Assembly (NCBI GenBank): GCA_947044365.1
Contig: OX345640.1
Span: forward strand, 1,235,001-1,299,000
Length of the DNA: 64,000 bases
Direction: 5' to 3'
Source: Petrosia ficiformis
Lineage: Eukaryota > Porifera > Demospongiae > Haplosclerida > Petrosiidae
A program made the position numbers and the translations under genes. Of the stretch, positions 27,927 through 42,304 are shown in pieces. The notes beneath the pieces are model-generated. The model searched no databases. It was not told the DNA's origin and was given only the letters and a program-made list of their open reading frames with translations. The stretch's first letter is position 1. Every line of letters starts with the position of its first letter.

Positions 27927-28550
27927 TTCGATAAAATTTAAATTATTAATAATTATTATTACTGACGAATTGCCACGCCCTTAATTAATTAATTAAAACA
28001 ATAAAATTCGAAAACAAGTGTATATAGAGAAAAAAGTATCCCTATGACTGCTTTGTGGTGTCCAGCATTCAGTAATCATGGCTGACTTTATCATGCCTGG
28101 AACACAACAGTTATTATTTCGATTATCTACTCTCCCTACCTTTTAAGGACCTTCTAGAACTTTAGAAATATATTTCAGGAAGAATAGCCTGCTATTAGTT
28201 CCAGCTTCTACATAAGCTAGTAAAGCTACAGCTTTCTTTCTGCTGCTCTGTAGTCTGTACTCTTGAGCGCGCGTTCTATTACGCGCCACGCCCATTAATT
28301 GACCGAGCCCCCGGGAATGACGTACTTCCTTAACTACGTATACAACGCATACTCGCGTAAGTGACACAAGAAAATATATATATAAACATACATCGAACCC
28401 GTGGGAAAGCAATCATAGGGATGGCCCTACGGGCCATAAAAAAGTAAATATTATTAACAAACAATGAATAAATAATTATCTCTACTTTATTATAGATTAT
28501 GTAATTAGAGTATTCTGTGGTCCTATTTCAGTATGAGGTTGTCCCCTTAC
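27927..28550. other. Spacer holding a family C element
   Basis: Contains the dispersed element at 28038-28422 and, on the minus strand, the vinculin 3' UTR. An AATAAA poly(A) signal lies at about 28486-28491, roughly 60 nt after the vinculin stop. Confidence 0.6.
28038..28422. mobile_element. Dispersed element, family C copy 2
   Basis: Same orientation and sequence as 10212-10610, with ends ATCCCTATGACTGCTTT and AAAGCAATCATAGGGAT (one mismatch). It is followed by GGCCCTACGGGCC, again a palindromic cap whose centre differs from copy 1. Confidence 0.8.
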
Positions 28551-31500
28551 TTAACTTAATCTTCCTCCTTTTTGTGTCTGTATCAGATCTGCAAGGGTTG
28601 GTGTCGAGAACCGGTTCCTGTTCAATCTTCTCAGACCCTTTGCTCCAAGTGGAGCACTAATAGCCTCCATTGTCCTTTGTAGGTACAGTTTCCTTTTCCA
28701 CTGAATCGCCAGGGCAGCTGTTTCAGTTTCCTTTGCATTTTCAGGAGATTTCAGACCCTATTGATGAAAATTAGACGATCATTAGTTCTACAACCCAGAA
28801 TAAAATCTTACTATTTTAGCATAATTATGATGTTCGTTATTAAAATGTCCACCTTAATGTATTGTTTATTATTATTGATGATCATTAGTGTGCTATTTCA
28901 CATACATAATTATGTATGTACGTATGTATGTTAGAGTTAAGCAATAATTCAATATATCACATTACATGGCAATGTTATTCCATTGCAATAATCAACATTG
29001 CAGATTTGGTCTGTCAATATTATCACTATGGCCAAATATTGTCTTACTGCAATTAAATAATAGTTATAATATATGCAGTTCAAAAATACTACGACACTTG
29101 AGCCATAACCTTTTTAAAAAAGAGCCTATTTTTGCTATCATAGACAGTATCAATGAGTTGCAATATTGGAAGTCACCTTTAGGCAATAATCACAAAACTT
29201 CATTTTCAATATCGCCCAACCCTAGTATGTATGTATGTATGTATGCATGTTGTTAGTGTTGTTTTAGTGTAACTGTAGTGACCACTTTAGTTATAGTTAT
29301 AGTATGCCTGGTTTCTTAAACTTTTATAGTTTAATTAATATTAGGCTTACTAAAAGGGGTTTTAGTTATAGTTATAGTTAACTAAAACAACACTAATGTT
29401 TGTATTATGCTTTGTGTGTGTATTGATAAAATAACCTTGACATAAGCTGCTTCGGCAGCCTGGATTGTTTTAATAACAGCTTGCATCAGATTTTGTGCAT
29501 TCTTTACTAACATAATATCAGCCTACAGAATAAATGTGACAATATCTTCTATATTACGGAATGAGAATGAGACTGATGTACAGGTCTGAGAATGAGACTG
29601 TTATTTATTACTTACAGAGGCATCATCTGGATTGCAATCCTTCACAGATGCTATGATTCTCAATTGAGTGCTCAGAGTAGGTATCATTTCAGCACAATAC
29701 TGAAGATTTGTCTTCATTCTATGAAATATATGTACACATGTATATATAGTGTGTGTCTGTATGTGTATGTGTGTATATACATAATTATATGTATGCATGT
29801 ATATACACATACATATTTATGTATGTATGTACCGTTACTCCATAGTGCACATATGTATGTAACCATGCATGTATATACATACATATTATAATAATTAAGT
29901 ATGTATGTAATTATGATGCTACAAGCAATACATATATTAGTTACATATTATTATTATTATTATTATTATAGTACCTTTTATCTAAACATTGTTCACTAAT
30001 AGCATTGACATTACGAACAAGTTGTTCAGCATTAGCAGCAATGGCTTTAGCAGTATGTATCATATCTGACTTAGTCTGGAATGAGAAAAAAAATGAAAAA
30101 ATTATGAAATCCAGATGAACATAATGACATCATTATAATAAATTCGCATTGTAATGTATGTATATATAATTATACATACCTGTAGTTCACCTCTCCCACG
30201 AGCAAATTCAGCCATCTGAAACATTTGTGAGGACATCTTTTTAGCAAGAGCAATTAAAGGATTTCCTTCCTCCATAAACTGATCAGCTGTTTCTTGTAGA
30301 GAACGAGCTGCTTTCTGTATGTATGTATGTATGTTGTATGTATGTATGTATGTATGTATGTATGTATGTATGCATGCATGCATGCATGCATGTATGTATG
30401 TATGTATGTATGTATGTATGTATGTATGTATGTATGTATTACATATGTATGTATGGACATATGTATATATTTATGTATTATAAATATGATTTGTCGCTCA
30501 CAGCAATAGAAGCAGAAGAGGCATTTAAAGAGGAATCCATAATATCCTCATCCTCTCCATGGGTGAATGTTCCCATACTGAGTCTCTTAGAACGATTGGG
30601 AGTACGGGAATGAGGATACCTAAGAACCAGCTGAGGATTCTGAGATGTATCAACAGGTCGTTCAGGAGTTGATGGTTCAGAATGTCTTAAAGGTTTAGAA
30701 ACTGGCCTGTGGATTATAGTCAATGAAGTAAATAATTTAATCCAAATATTATGGAACCTCTTTATAAAGGATACTAAATTAAAAACACCTCTATACTAAG
30801 GACTCTCAGTTTTGTTTTAATACAATACATTTGTGTATTAATCAACCTCTGAATAAAGGACACCTCCATTTAAAGGGCTTCTCCACTTGTCGCAAGTTAT
30901 CCTTTATAAAGAGGTTCCATTATACTTTGGGACTAGTGGAGTACTACCTCTCATTAGAGAGTATGTTTCATGTTAGTGTTACACTAGTAGTACTAAGACC
31001 ATTTTTAAAGATGACAGGTCATGTCAAAAAATGTTACACACATTTTAAAAGGCACTGTAGTGCTGGCTTAGTCTCATCCCTAGCCACCTACACTTGTTAA
31101 ACGTATGGGTGGTTGGGTACGAAACTAGCGCTAGCTGACTTACGGTTCTTGAAAATCTGATTTATCAAAAATCTGTATTGGAGGAGAGCAAGGAACTGGA
31201 GGAGGTTCTATATCTTCATCGGAATACGATCTAGAGTGTGATGTGGGTGACACACTCTCCTCCTCATCCTCGTCTTTGTCATTCTGAGTCTCTATTCTTC
31301 GAAATGATGGAGGAGAGATAGATCTTCGTATTGTTTTGTGTCCTTGTAGCAATTCTTCGAAGGAAAAGACTACATCTGTGACATCCATCTCTTCAACACT
31401 ATGTAAATTTGCTCGAAAGTTCTGAGCTTTGGATGCCCATTGTCTACGAAGATGACTAAAGTGATCCAACTTTGCCGATCCAGGATCAGCTGTATTTGTG

Positions 31501-33411
31501 AAACACAGAAACAACCAGAAGATAAATTTGATTCATTATAGGCCAGTAGTATAGGGCAGATACAAATACTTTACAGACCAAGTTTTTAAACTTTATATTA
31601 CAATTTTAGAGTTGGAAAAGATTGATACAATACTCAGAATTATATTTGTTGAGTTTGTGAGTTCAATTTCCAACAGAAATGGCTAGATCAATGCTAAAAA
31701 GTAGTGATGCATATAAACATATACTAGAAAATGAGTGAACACAGACAGATATAGGTAATTGTAATTGCCTATAATATCTGAAATATAGGCAAAACTGTAT
31801 AGGTACAACTTTCATTGATTATAACTTACTGGATAATGAACGTGCTGCACCCATGGCACGAGGTGAGAGTTTGTCTATAAATGCTAAAGCTCTAGAACAA
31901 TTCTGAAGATGGACATCTGAACTAGTTGTAGAAGAAATGGCCTCTCGTAGCTTTGTACTATGAAAAACAAAGACATAAATATTTACTGCATGATGGAATG
32001 ATGTGTTTTAGATGAAATTTGAAATTCTACAAGAGGTACCAGATTTTAAAGTGTTTAAATAAGAAATACTAGTTAAAACTGATGTCCCAGTATGTTTCAT
32101 CACGAAGTATTGTTATATGGTTGTGTATGGCTGTGTCTCTACATGTATATGTATGTAGGTGTGATACAAGCTATTTCAACATATAATACAGGTATAGTCT
32201 AATTATTATAAATTATAGAATTTTGTCACACTTGGAGCTTTTATATTGGACAATTTGAAAGAATGTCAGCTGACCTGACTACCTCCAGCTGGTCAATCAC
32301 AAATGACGATTTATTTTCAAACTGTCCCATTAAATGATCTTTAGCCATTCCTTCAGTACGTGAGGCTTGTAAAGCTACACTCACTAATCGATCTAGAGGT
32401 CCTGCCACACCAGCAGTTAGATCATCAATATGAGCTGTCAAGAGATGCATCTAAGATAGGAACAAGAAGAGTATATTTATGTCTGTCAGGGGTAGTGCTT
32501 AGGCCACTCAGGCCATAGCCTGACCAAAGTATGAAATGTTCCAAAAATGTGTTTTAGAAATCTATTATACACTTGAGCATACCCTACTAGTGACCTGCAG
32601 TGGCGTAGGAAGCATGGGGGCCATGGGGACACCATGGAATGTTATATTTCTTATATAGTATAAATGCATAATAATTATGGAGATCTACACTACAGTCAGG
32701 TGTAATAATAACACCTGTGGTTTATTGTGTAATCTAAGAATTATCTGTTTTGGATGTGCTCCCATGATCAAAATCATCTTCCTACGCCTATGACCTGGGT
32801 AATTCAAATAGTGATGTGCTGATAATCAGATCAGTATATAATCAGTATCAGTCATTGTCAGCCATTATTGTTAGTACATGTATCGGTATTGGTTAGTTTT
32901 GGATATAACCATTATTTTAATAAGTATACTAATATTGTGATCATAATATCATTAATAGTTTTTTTAAACTTATTCACATTTATTTTATATTATTTACTGT
33001 GGATGCAGCATTCGTATTTAAAATAAATTTTATCTAACTATCTGCCTATATTGGTATCACTAAATTCAAATGTGCTTCCCTTAGCCCTGTATCTTGAGCT
33101 AACAATACCAGGAATATTGAGTCAATAAGACATTGAATTATGAATACTCTGAGTCATCTCTCAAGCCGCAACCCCTCACCTTAGCTGACCAATCTCTTCT
33201 CAGTATTTCTGCTTTTTCTACTAATAATTGATGTTCTTCTCCTCCTCTTTTATCAGATGACATACTAACAAGTTGTTTAGCACACATAACCAGTTCTGAT
33301 GACAGGTCTTGCAACTGTTTAGCTGTATTTAATACCAAGTCTACTCTTTCTTCATCATCGCAACTGTATAGATGAGAAGGCTTATAAGAATTTTGTGTGT
33401 GTGTGTGTGTG

Positions 33412-33442
<31 letters not shown>

Positions 33443-36400
33443 GTATGTGTGTCTGTGTGTATACTTGTGTGACTCTGTGTGTGTATGTATGTATAAATAC
33501 ATAGGTATGTATCAATGTAAGCATACCCTTGCACAGCATCTTCTGAAATTTTCATCATTGAGGATGCAAGGTTTGTAATTGAGCAAATCTGTTCATCCAG
33601 AAGAGCGGGATCATTAGAATTAGCAGATATTAATAAACTATCAGGTGGTCCACTCATTCCAATAGTGATATCATCAACACCTTTCATAAGAGCATTAGCC
33701 TATTGATGTATTGTGTAGATATCATACTACATATAATTATATGTACATACATTGTGTATGTACATATGTAGTTATGTATTTATGTATGTACATACATACG
33801 TATGTATGTACGTACGTACGACATACATACATGCATACACATGCAACACACACACACACACACACATACTTTTGTAGCCCATTCATGTGATAGTATATTT
33901 AGTTGTTCACTAGCTATAGTTTCTTCAAGAAGTTTGTCTTCATCGCTGTTCTCTTTTGTCTTCTTTGCTACCTCTTCAGCAGTTGTGATGAATGTTGGTG
34001 TGATGGTTTCTATGTCTGTAATATGACCATGAACTTGTTCTATTTGATTCTAATGAGATAGAAAATATTCATAATGATGTATATATATTGATATGAGTCT
34101 ATTGATTGGTTCGATTTTATATTGTATATATCATAATTAACAAACAAAAACAATGAGTTTGCACTTCTTCTTTAAATGATTTAGTCTCTACTCTTCAGGT
34201 CTGTACATGTCTCTATTTAACTGTCTATCTAACTAATTTTTTTCTATAAGTATTTTACTAAATATGGCTGATGAGGAAGCTGGAATAGCACAAGTTGTTA
34301 ATATTAACCAGCTCCCTGGGCTTTACATCCCCTCCGAAGGATGCAGTGATGAACACCTCCTCACTTTGAGGGTGGAGCTGAGTATATTTATAATATGGGC
34401 AAAAAAAGCCTGCACTGTCTATTTAACTGTCTATCTAATTATTTGTCTAACTATCTATCTAACTGTCTATCTGTCTATCTGTCTATCTAACTGTCTATCT
34501 AACTATCTATCTAACAGTCTATCTAACTGTCTATCTAACTGTCTATCTAATTTTCTATCTAACTATCTATCTAACAGTCTATCTAACTGTCTATCTAACT
34601 ATCTATCTAACTATCTATCTAATTTTCTATCTAACTGTCTATCTAACTGTTATCTAATTATATCTATCTAACTATCTATCTAACTATCTATCTAACTATC
34701 TATCGAACAGTCTATCTAACTGTCTATTTAACTGTCTATCTAACTATCTATCTAACTATCTATCTAACTGTCTATCTAACTATCTATCTAACAGTCTATC
34801 TAACTGTCTATCTAACTGTCTATCTAATTTTCTATCTAACTATCTATCTAACAGTCTATCTAACTGTCTATCTAACTATCTATCTAACTATCTATCTAAT
34901 TTTCTATCTAACTGTCTATTTAACTGTAATCTAATTATATCTATCTAACTGTCTATTTAACTGTCTATCTAATTATTTATCTAACTGTCTATCTAATTTT
35001 CTATCTAACTGTCTATCTAAATATTTATCTAATTCTCTATCTCTGTCTCTTTACCTGGACTTCAGGATCAGGTTGGTGTTCCAAGTTTCCAGTGCTGCCT
35101 ATAGCATCCTCTGTAGTGGCTGCTTCAATGGTTGATGTAGCAACATTAACCATTCGTTCTGTTTGAGTGCTAATGTGTGCAATCTATAACAAAAAGATAC
35201 TTAATAATAATATATGTAGTGACAGTAGTATCCTGAAAATTGGAGGATAAGATGTTGAGATGATGAATATGTGATGGTGTCTGCTGTGCATGGATCATGA
35301 ATATATATCTATGTTAGAAATAGATAAATGAAGAGATGATGGATAGATGGAAAATGAATGGACAGAGTTAAATAGATGTTGATATAACAGAGTGATAGAT
35401 GAATGCACGGATGCACAGATCATAAATGAGCAGAATATATGCATTATCCACACTTCACCTCCTTCTCAAGTCCTTTTCGTTTTCGAGCAGAACTGACTAA
35501 TCTACCTGCTAGTTGAGACCAAGGCATGTTAGCTTTCTGTGATGCATTAAGTAATGTTCGTACATGTCCAGCCCATTGGTGACTCAGATTTTCCAGGTCT
35601 GTAAAATCTTGTCCCCCGTCTTGTACTGTCTGTTTGGCTTTGCGTATCAGCTGTGGAGTTAAGTAAGAAAGTCTGGCTGACTCCACCTCAAGAACTCTAG
35701 AGAAAAATACAACTTATCAGATATCGATAAATCATGATTTAAGAATTTGGCACCAGTATAATGATTTAATTCCATGAGCTACAAACACAGTAGAGGAGTA
35801 AAGTAGGGGACAGGAAGTTCATAGGAATAGTGTAAATAGTTCAGAGGGTGGGTGTTGTTGGAGGGAGGGAAGTGCTGAAGAATAATGCTACATACATGTA
35901 TTAACTTCCCCCCCTTGCCCTCAATAATGCATTAATCTACGATTCTACATACATGTATTAATTTGGCCCCTTTGTCCTCATGTTCCTAATCTCTTGTTTG
36001 AAATTCTTTTTAATTTCTTAATCAGTGAATGGAAGAATGAATGCATTATTATGGAATGGATTTCGAACACAGTATCAGGTTTACTAAAATCTCCTTTTTC
36101 AACTGTTTCAGTTGCTATTTATACGATTAAAAAAAATTGTTCAGTAGCTGAGATCAGAGAGAAGTGAGTAAACCAATCATTATTACTACAACATGTTGGT
36201 CCACACTGACATCATTACCACTGACCTTGCTAAATTTGGATCTTCTGTAGTAGTAGCTGCAAACTCAGCCATTTTAGATAGTCTCAATGCCCTTGCAGAT
36301 AAAGCAGACACATGTGGAGTGAGTTGGGTAATGTCTCCTTGAATTGCAGCTGTGAGGACCTTCTTCAATGGCTGAGCGTAAGAACTGAGTAGCAAATTAT

Positions 36401-37947
36401 CAGATTTTGGAATTTCATCTATGGAAAAGGAACATAATTTATCCTCGTAATTGTTCCCTCTCTCTCTTTCTATTCACTTTGTTTCTCTCTTCATCTATCC
36501 CCCTCTTTTGCTTTTTCTCTCTCTTATTTGTGTCTCTTCATCTCTACATCTCCCTCCTCCCTTCTCGCTAAACTAGACTAACATTGAGTTGAAACTGAGC
36601 TCATCATAAATTGTGCAGATAATGCCGGTATAATGATGCATAGTGCATAGTACTATACATGCACAATTTGCACATTAATGAAAACTATGAATTTATAATG
36701 AGCTCAATTTCAGTGATTTTACTTCAGTATTTAAACTCACACTAGTATTGTACTAACAACATACCATGCTTTTCCAATTCACTAGTATGAGAAAAGTCAC
36801 TTTGCCAAAGAAGTGAAGGTGTAATACTTTGACCGCCTAGAGAGCTAGGATACTGAATTGCCTGTAGAGCTTCATCTTTCAGCACTGGATGAGGTGTTTG
36901 CGTGAAAGCATCTTCTTTAAACTGGCTATCAACGTATTCCCTGGAGCTTGATGGATCTGTGGGTGCAAATAGTGAAGGAGATGTCTCCTTTGTAGATGTA
37001 TTTGTGATCCACTCGTCAGAAGGTGAAAGGGTACAATACAATCCTGGAGGTTCCATTTGTGTACCTATAGATGTATACATACTACTCTCCATTTGTGTTC
37101 CAATGTATGTACCAGTGGTTTTCGGGATCTGTGTACCAATGGATGTACCAGTGGTTTTCGGGACCTGTGTACCAATGGATGTACCAGTGATCTGTGTACC
37201 AATGGAGGTACTAGTGGTTTTTGGAAATTGTGTTCCAATGGATGTGCCAATGGTTGTTACAGAAACACCAAATGGAATTTCTGAACTCCTGTCATCAGAT
37301 TTAAAGAAAGGTGAAATATCTCTATTGAACCCAGACCCAGTAAGGTCGGTTCCCCATATCAGTGGAGTTTGTGATATAGGCGTAGAAGTAGATTTTGGCT
37401 CTTTTACTCCAAAAGGACGATGAGTAGTCATATGTGAAGGGGTATGGGTACCAGGAGAAAGCGCTGCAGTGGTTGTCATGGGAATGCTTGGTGGAAGAAC
37501 TGCCTGAACATTGTGGATGTTAGTCAATATTAGTTCCAATGATTGCACAAATTCTTTTAATGCTTGTTCATCGTCGGGTACTGCTATGAGATGGTTAGCT
37601 CGTTCAATCATAGTAGCAATACCTACAGAAGAGAAAGAGTCAGGAATAGAATGAGAGGGAAGATAGGTGGGACAGACAGACAGATAGACAGACAGACAAA
37701 AAGTTTAATTCATTATACTCACTAGTTTCCAATTTCTTTAAAGCTTCTTTAACTGTTCTCCTTTGCTGATGATCTTTGATACTGTCTAGTCTAGTTTTAG
37801 CAACTTCAGAAACTCGCCTAGCTTTGGCTGCAATATTGTGAACTGCAGAAACCAGTTCCATCCAATTCTGTTCAACTATTGCCTTACGGCATTGTGTCAT
37901 GTCATCTACTATGTTGGCCTCTGGAATGATTGGAAGTAAACATCACT

Positions 37948-37982
<35 letters not shown>

Positions 37983-40900
37983 GGATAGATAGATAGATAA
38001 ATAAAAGATGATCATGAATTGATGGATGAATGGAGGGGTGAATGTACCACTGGCAGCTGTAAACTCCCAGGCACCAATAATCTCATCAATAGCAGTTGTT
38101 AGCTTCTGAACTTTTTCAGCCCATTGTCTTCTCAAGTCATGTAGCTTTTGTTGTTCATCTCGGTCATTAGGATCTTTGTTCACTTTCAAAGCAGTTGAAA
38201 CCACTGGATTTGTTAAATCAGTCAACTCATCAGTAATCCCTTGTATTTTTTTGGCTCCTGTGGAGGTGAGATAATAAACCAGTATATATAATGTACTTGA
38301 GTAGTGTATGATAGTATAGTATAGTATAATGTTCATTACTGACTATCACAACTATTTAACCACAAATTTGTATAAATTGTATTCATAGGTAAACCCACAA
38401 TAGACTTACAACACCTCAGCTTATAAAACAAAAATCGCACAACTCAAAAATTTGATCCTTCACAAATGGTTCTGAGTGGATGTGATGAACGGTTTAATCA
38501 CTCGACTGAGTGAAAAGTGCAGCCTCATTACTAACGTTACGACAACTGCACTATGTTCAGATCCACTTAATTCCATTATTTAATTAGTGATGGGAGGTAC
38601 TTCAAAGTTTCATTTCGACGAAGTGGTTTTGAGTTTACTAGACTATGCATGTCATACAATTGTTCAAATTTAAAGTATTTTGATAAATCAACTATAAAAT
38701 TTGCAGTATCAATAATTAATACACCAACAACAGGTGTTTACAGGACTGGAATTATTCTATTTAATACTCATTTGTGACTTTAATGCTCATCAACCCATGT
38801 CTGATCTATTCATTATAATAAGATCACTTCAATGCCTAACAGTCAGTGATTGGTAATACAAATCCCATAATACTCAATAATATATAGTACTTTGATTCCT
38901 GGTATTGAGTACCGTACAGAACTGATACTGATACTACTAGACAGTCTAGTATGGGTGATACAAATGCCATAATACTCAATAATATATAGTACTTTGATTC
39001 CCGGTATTGAGTACATCTCATGATCAATACTGATACTAGTAGACAGTCGAAAATACATTCATGAACTGACATATAGCAACTACTTCACACTATTTCCCAA
39101 ATTAAATGTATACTCTTGAATAGACTAGCACTCACTCTTCCTGTCCAATGTCCCTTGTGCAGCTTGTAAAGCAACTTCACTCAGCTTACGAGAGTGTCTT
39201 CGGAATACTTTAACCTTCTTTTGTAGATCATCCTGAGTGTCACTGGATGACTCTGATATAGTCTGAAATAGTGTAGTTTTAGTTAACTATAACTAAAACT
39301 AAAACTAAAACTAAAACCCCTTTTAGTAAGGCATTTTGGCTTTTAGTTAACTAAACTATAACTAAATTACAACTCTGTTGCAATAACTATAACTAACTAA
39401 AATGAAAGTTGGTCAATAATGGGCACTTTTAGTTAGTTAACTGTGACTGAAACCCTTTTAGTAATTAGCCTAATATTATTTTAGTTAATTAACTATAACT
39501 AAACTAAAAGTTTGAGAAACCAGGCATACTGTAACTATAACTATAACTATAACTAAAAGTGGTCATTATTGTCATACTAAACAACACTAGTCTGAAAACA
39601 AAAGAAAAGGATACAAATAATGCTCAGCTTGCTAACTGTACAACAGTTGCTACATGTACCAACTGAAAACCATAGCATATATGAAACACATAATAGCAAC
39701 ATTTTTAATGGGGTGAGCAAACATTATTGAAAATACTCATAGCATCGTGAGATGGGATAAGCAAAAATTATTCTCATATAAAATATGTACATGTATAATT
39801 TAATAGTATCATGAAAGGGCCAAGGGATGAGCAAATACTTACTTCTTCACTATCAGGATCAGGTGGAGGATAAGAAGGAGGAGGAGGAGCAACAGCAGCA
39901 CTGATTAGATTATTAATAGCACTAGATGGATCAACAAAAGTCTCAGCCACTTGATCTGCTACCGACTGAGCTACTACTTTATCCAGCTCTAATAACTTCA
40001 AGCACAAGTCATTAGCAGTCTTGTTGAAAGTAGCTCTGTCATAAAAAAGAGTTGAATGAAAGTTGCAGGACAAATTGTTAGCAAACAGATACATTTTTCT
40101 GGTATTAGTAACTTTAACTTACAAAATTGGGTCATAATTTAATAGATATGAACCCTTCAAGGCTTCCACTTACTTTGCCTGCTGTGAAGTATGTTGCGTC
40201 TGTAGCTCTTTCAGATGTATACCAAGATCTTGACGAAGTTGTATTACCTGAAAAATATACAACATAATAATGATGAGGTATATAGAAAATTACAATGATA
40301 TTAACTGCAAGTTCCATATGCATTTATAATTCTACTGAAACAATTTATTATAATATGCAGGCATGAGGGAATTAGGAAAACTGAAAAAGTCAGGACTCTT
40401 GCATCTAACGGTATATTATACTTCAAATGTACAAATGATTTTGCATTACCTCATCTCCAAGGTGGATAATAGCATCTTTGTAATGAGGTTTGCTGACTTG
40501 GGCTACTTTCATTACATTCGCAATTATACGTTCTATATAATGGTCTAAATCTGGATCCATTTCAAAGCGTGAAAGTTGGGTTTGGACCTAGAAATAAAAA
40601 TATACATAAACACATACATAACTGTATACAACATCTATGCAACACATTACCTTCAAAATATGAGTTGCCATTGTGTCACTGGCTGTTTCAGACACAATAT
40701 AATCACCTCCTGTTTCTGAGATTTCATCAGAGGAGCTATAACCAGGACTGCTGTCCTCTTTCTTCACTGCATCCATTATCCCTAGAATTGCTGAAGACAC
40801 TTGATCTCCTGTCCTTGCCTTCATTTCCTGTTGCAATATACAACATTTTATTTTTAGAAGTGTAGAAAGTTCACTAAACATCATACCTTATATTCTTCAT

Positions 40901-41709
40901 TTGATGGATTTTGAACATAATCTTGCACTGCCTGTGAAAATTGTGGAAGATTTTCTCGAATCATGTCAAGACATGCAAGCACCCTATCTCTCTGAGACTC
41001 AATTATCATATCCTACAACATATACATATAAACAAGTGATAAAATACGCTAAGATCATTACTTTCTGTCTTCCATTAGCTAGCTGAAGCAATAAAGTCAT
41101 TGATTCTGTGAATCCCTAAATATGTGAATCAAATTAAATGAGTCAATTTTTCAATTTGTCTTACTTACAGTGTAACAAACTACAAGTCCTCTCATGGAAC
41201 GAGCAGCTTCAACAAGTCTCAATCTATCCAGACTCCACTGAGCTGTACGTATTATCCTACGGACTTCAGAATCATCCCATGCCAGCAATACCTATATAAT
41301 TATTAACAACAGATTATGTATAACAATAGTATAACCATAATATCGCAATCAATTAAATATATCATGCAAGCGGATTACTTTTCATTGCCATATTTATCAC
41401 TTCTGAGAGAATATTAAATCAATCAAACCCCACAAAGTAAGCAAAGAGATAGTATTTGTCATTACCTTCATTGTCCCTTCTAGTATGCCTTCAACCGAAG
41501 TATATAGTCCACTGCAGTTTGTCAGACTAGTGGATGCTGATATTTTTTGTACTTCAATCTTGAGTCCTTGAGCCGATTTTGAAGCATGACTACAAGCTAT
41601 TTTCATTTCATGTTGAAATTGCTGTGTGTATGTATGTATGTACGTATGTATGTATGTATGTATGTGTGTGTGTATGTATGTGTATGTATGAATGTATATA
41701 TGTATGTAC

Positions 41710-41740
<31 letters not shown>

Positions 41741-42270
41741 TGTATGTATGTACGTATGTATGTATGTATGTATGTATGTGTGTGTGTATGTATGTGTATG
41801 TATGAATGTATATATGTATGTACATATGTATGTATGCATGTATGTATGTGTGTATGTATATATGTACATATGTATCTATGTATATACATATTTATGTACG
41901 TATGTATGTATGTATGTGTGTGTGTGTATGTATGAATGTATATATGTATGTACATATGTATGTATGCATGTATGTATGTGTGTATGTATGTATGTATGTA
42001 TGTATGTATGTATGTATGTGTGTGTGTATGTATGTGTATGTATGAATGTATATATGTATGTATGTATGTATATATGTGTGTATGTATGTATGTATGTATG
42101 TATGTATGTGTGTGTGTATGTATGTGTATGTATGAATGTATATATGTATGTACATATGTATGTATGCATGTATGTATGTATATATGTACATATGTATCTA
42201 TGTATATACATATTTATGTACGTATGTATGTATGTATGTGTGTGTGTGTGTGTATGTGTATGTATGAATG

Positions 42271-42304
<34 letters not shown>

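Noticed and set aside
36902..37423. 173-aa plus-strand frame with CVPMDVPVVFG repeats
   Set aside because: It is antisense to the vinculin exon that encodes the IGTQ repeats; the minus strand has the splice sites and family match.
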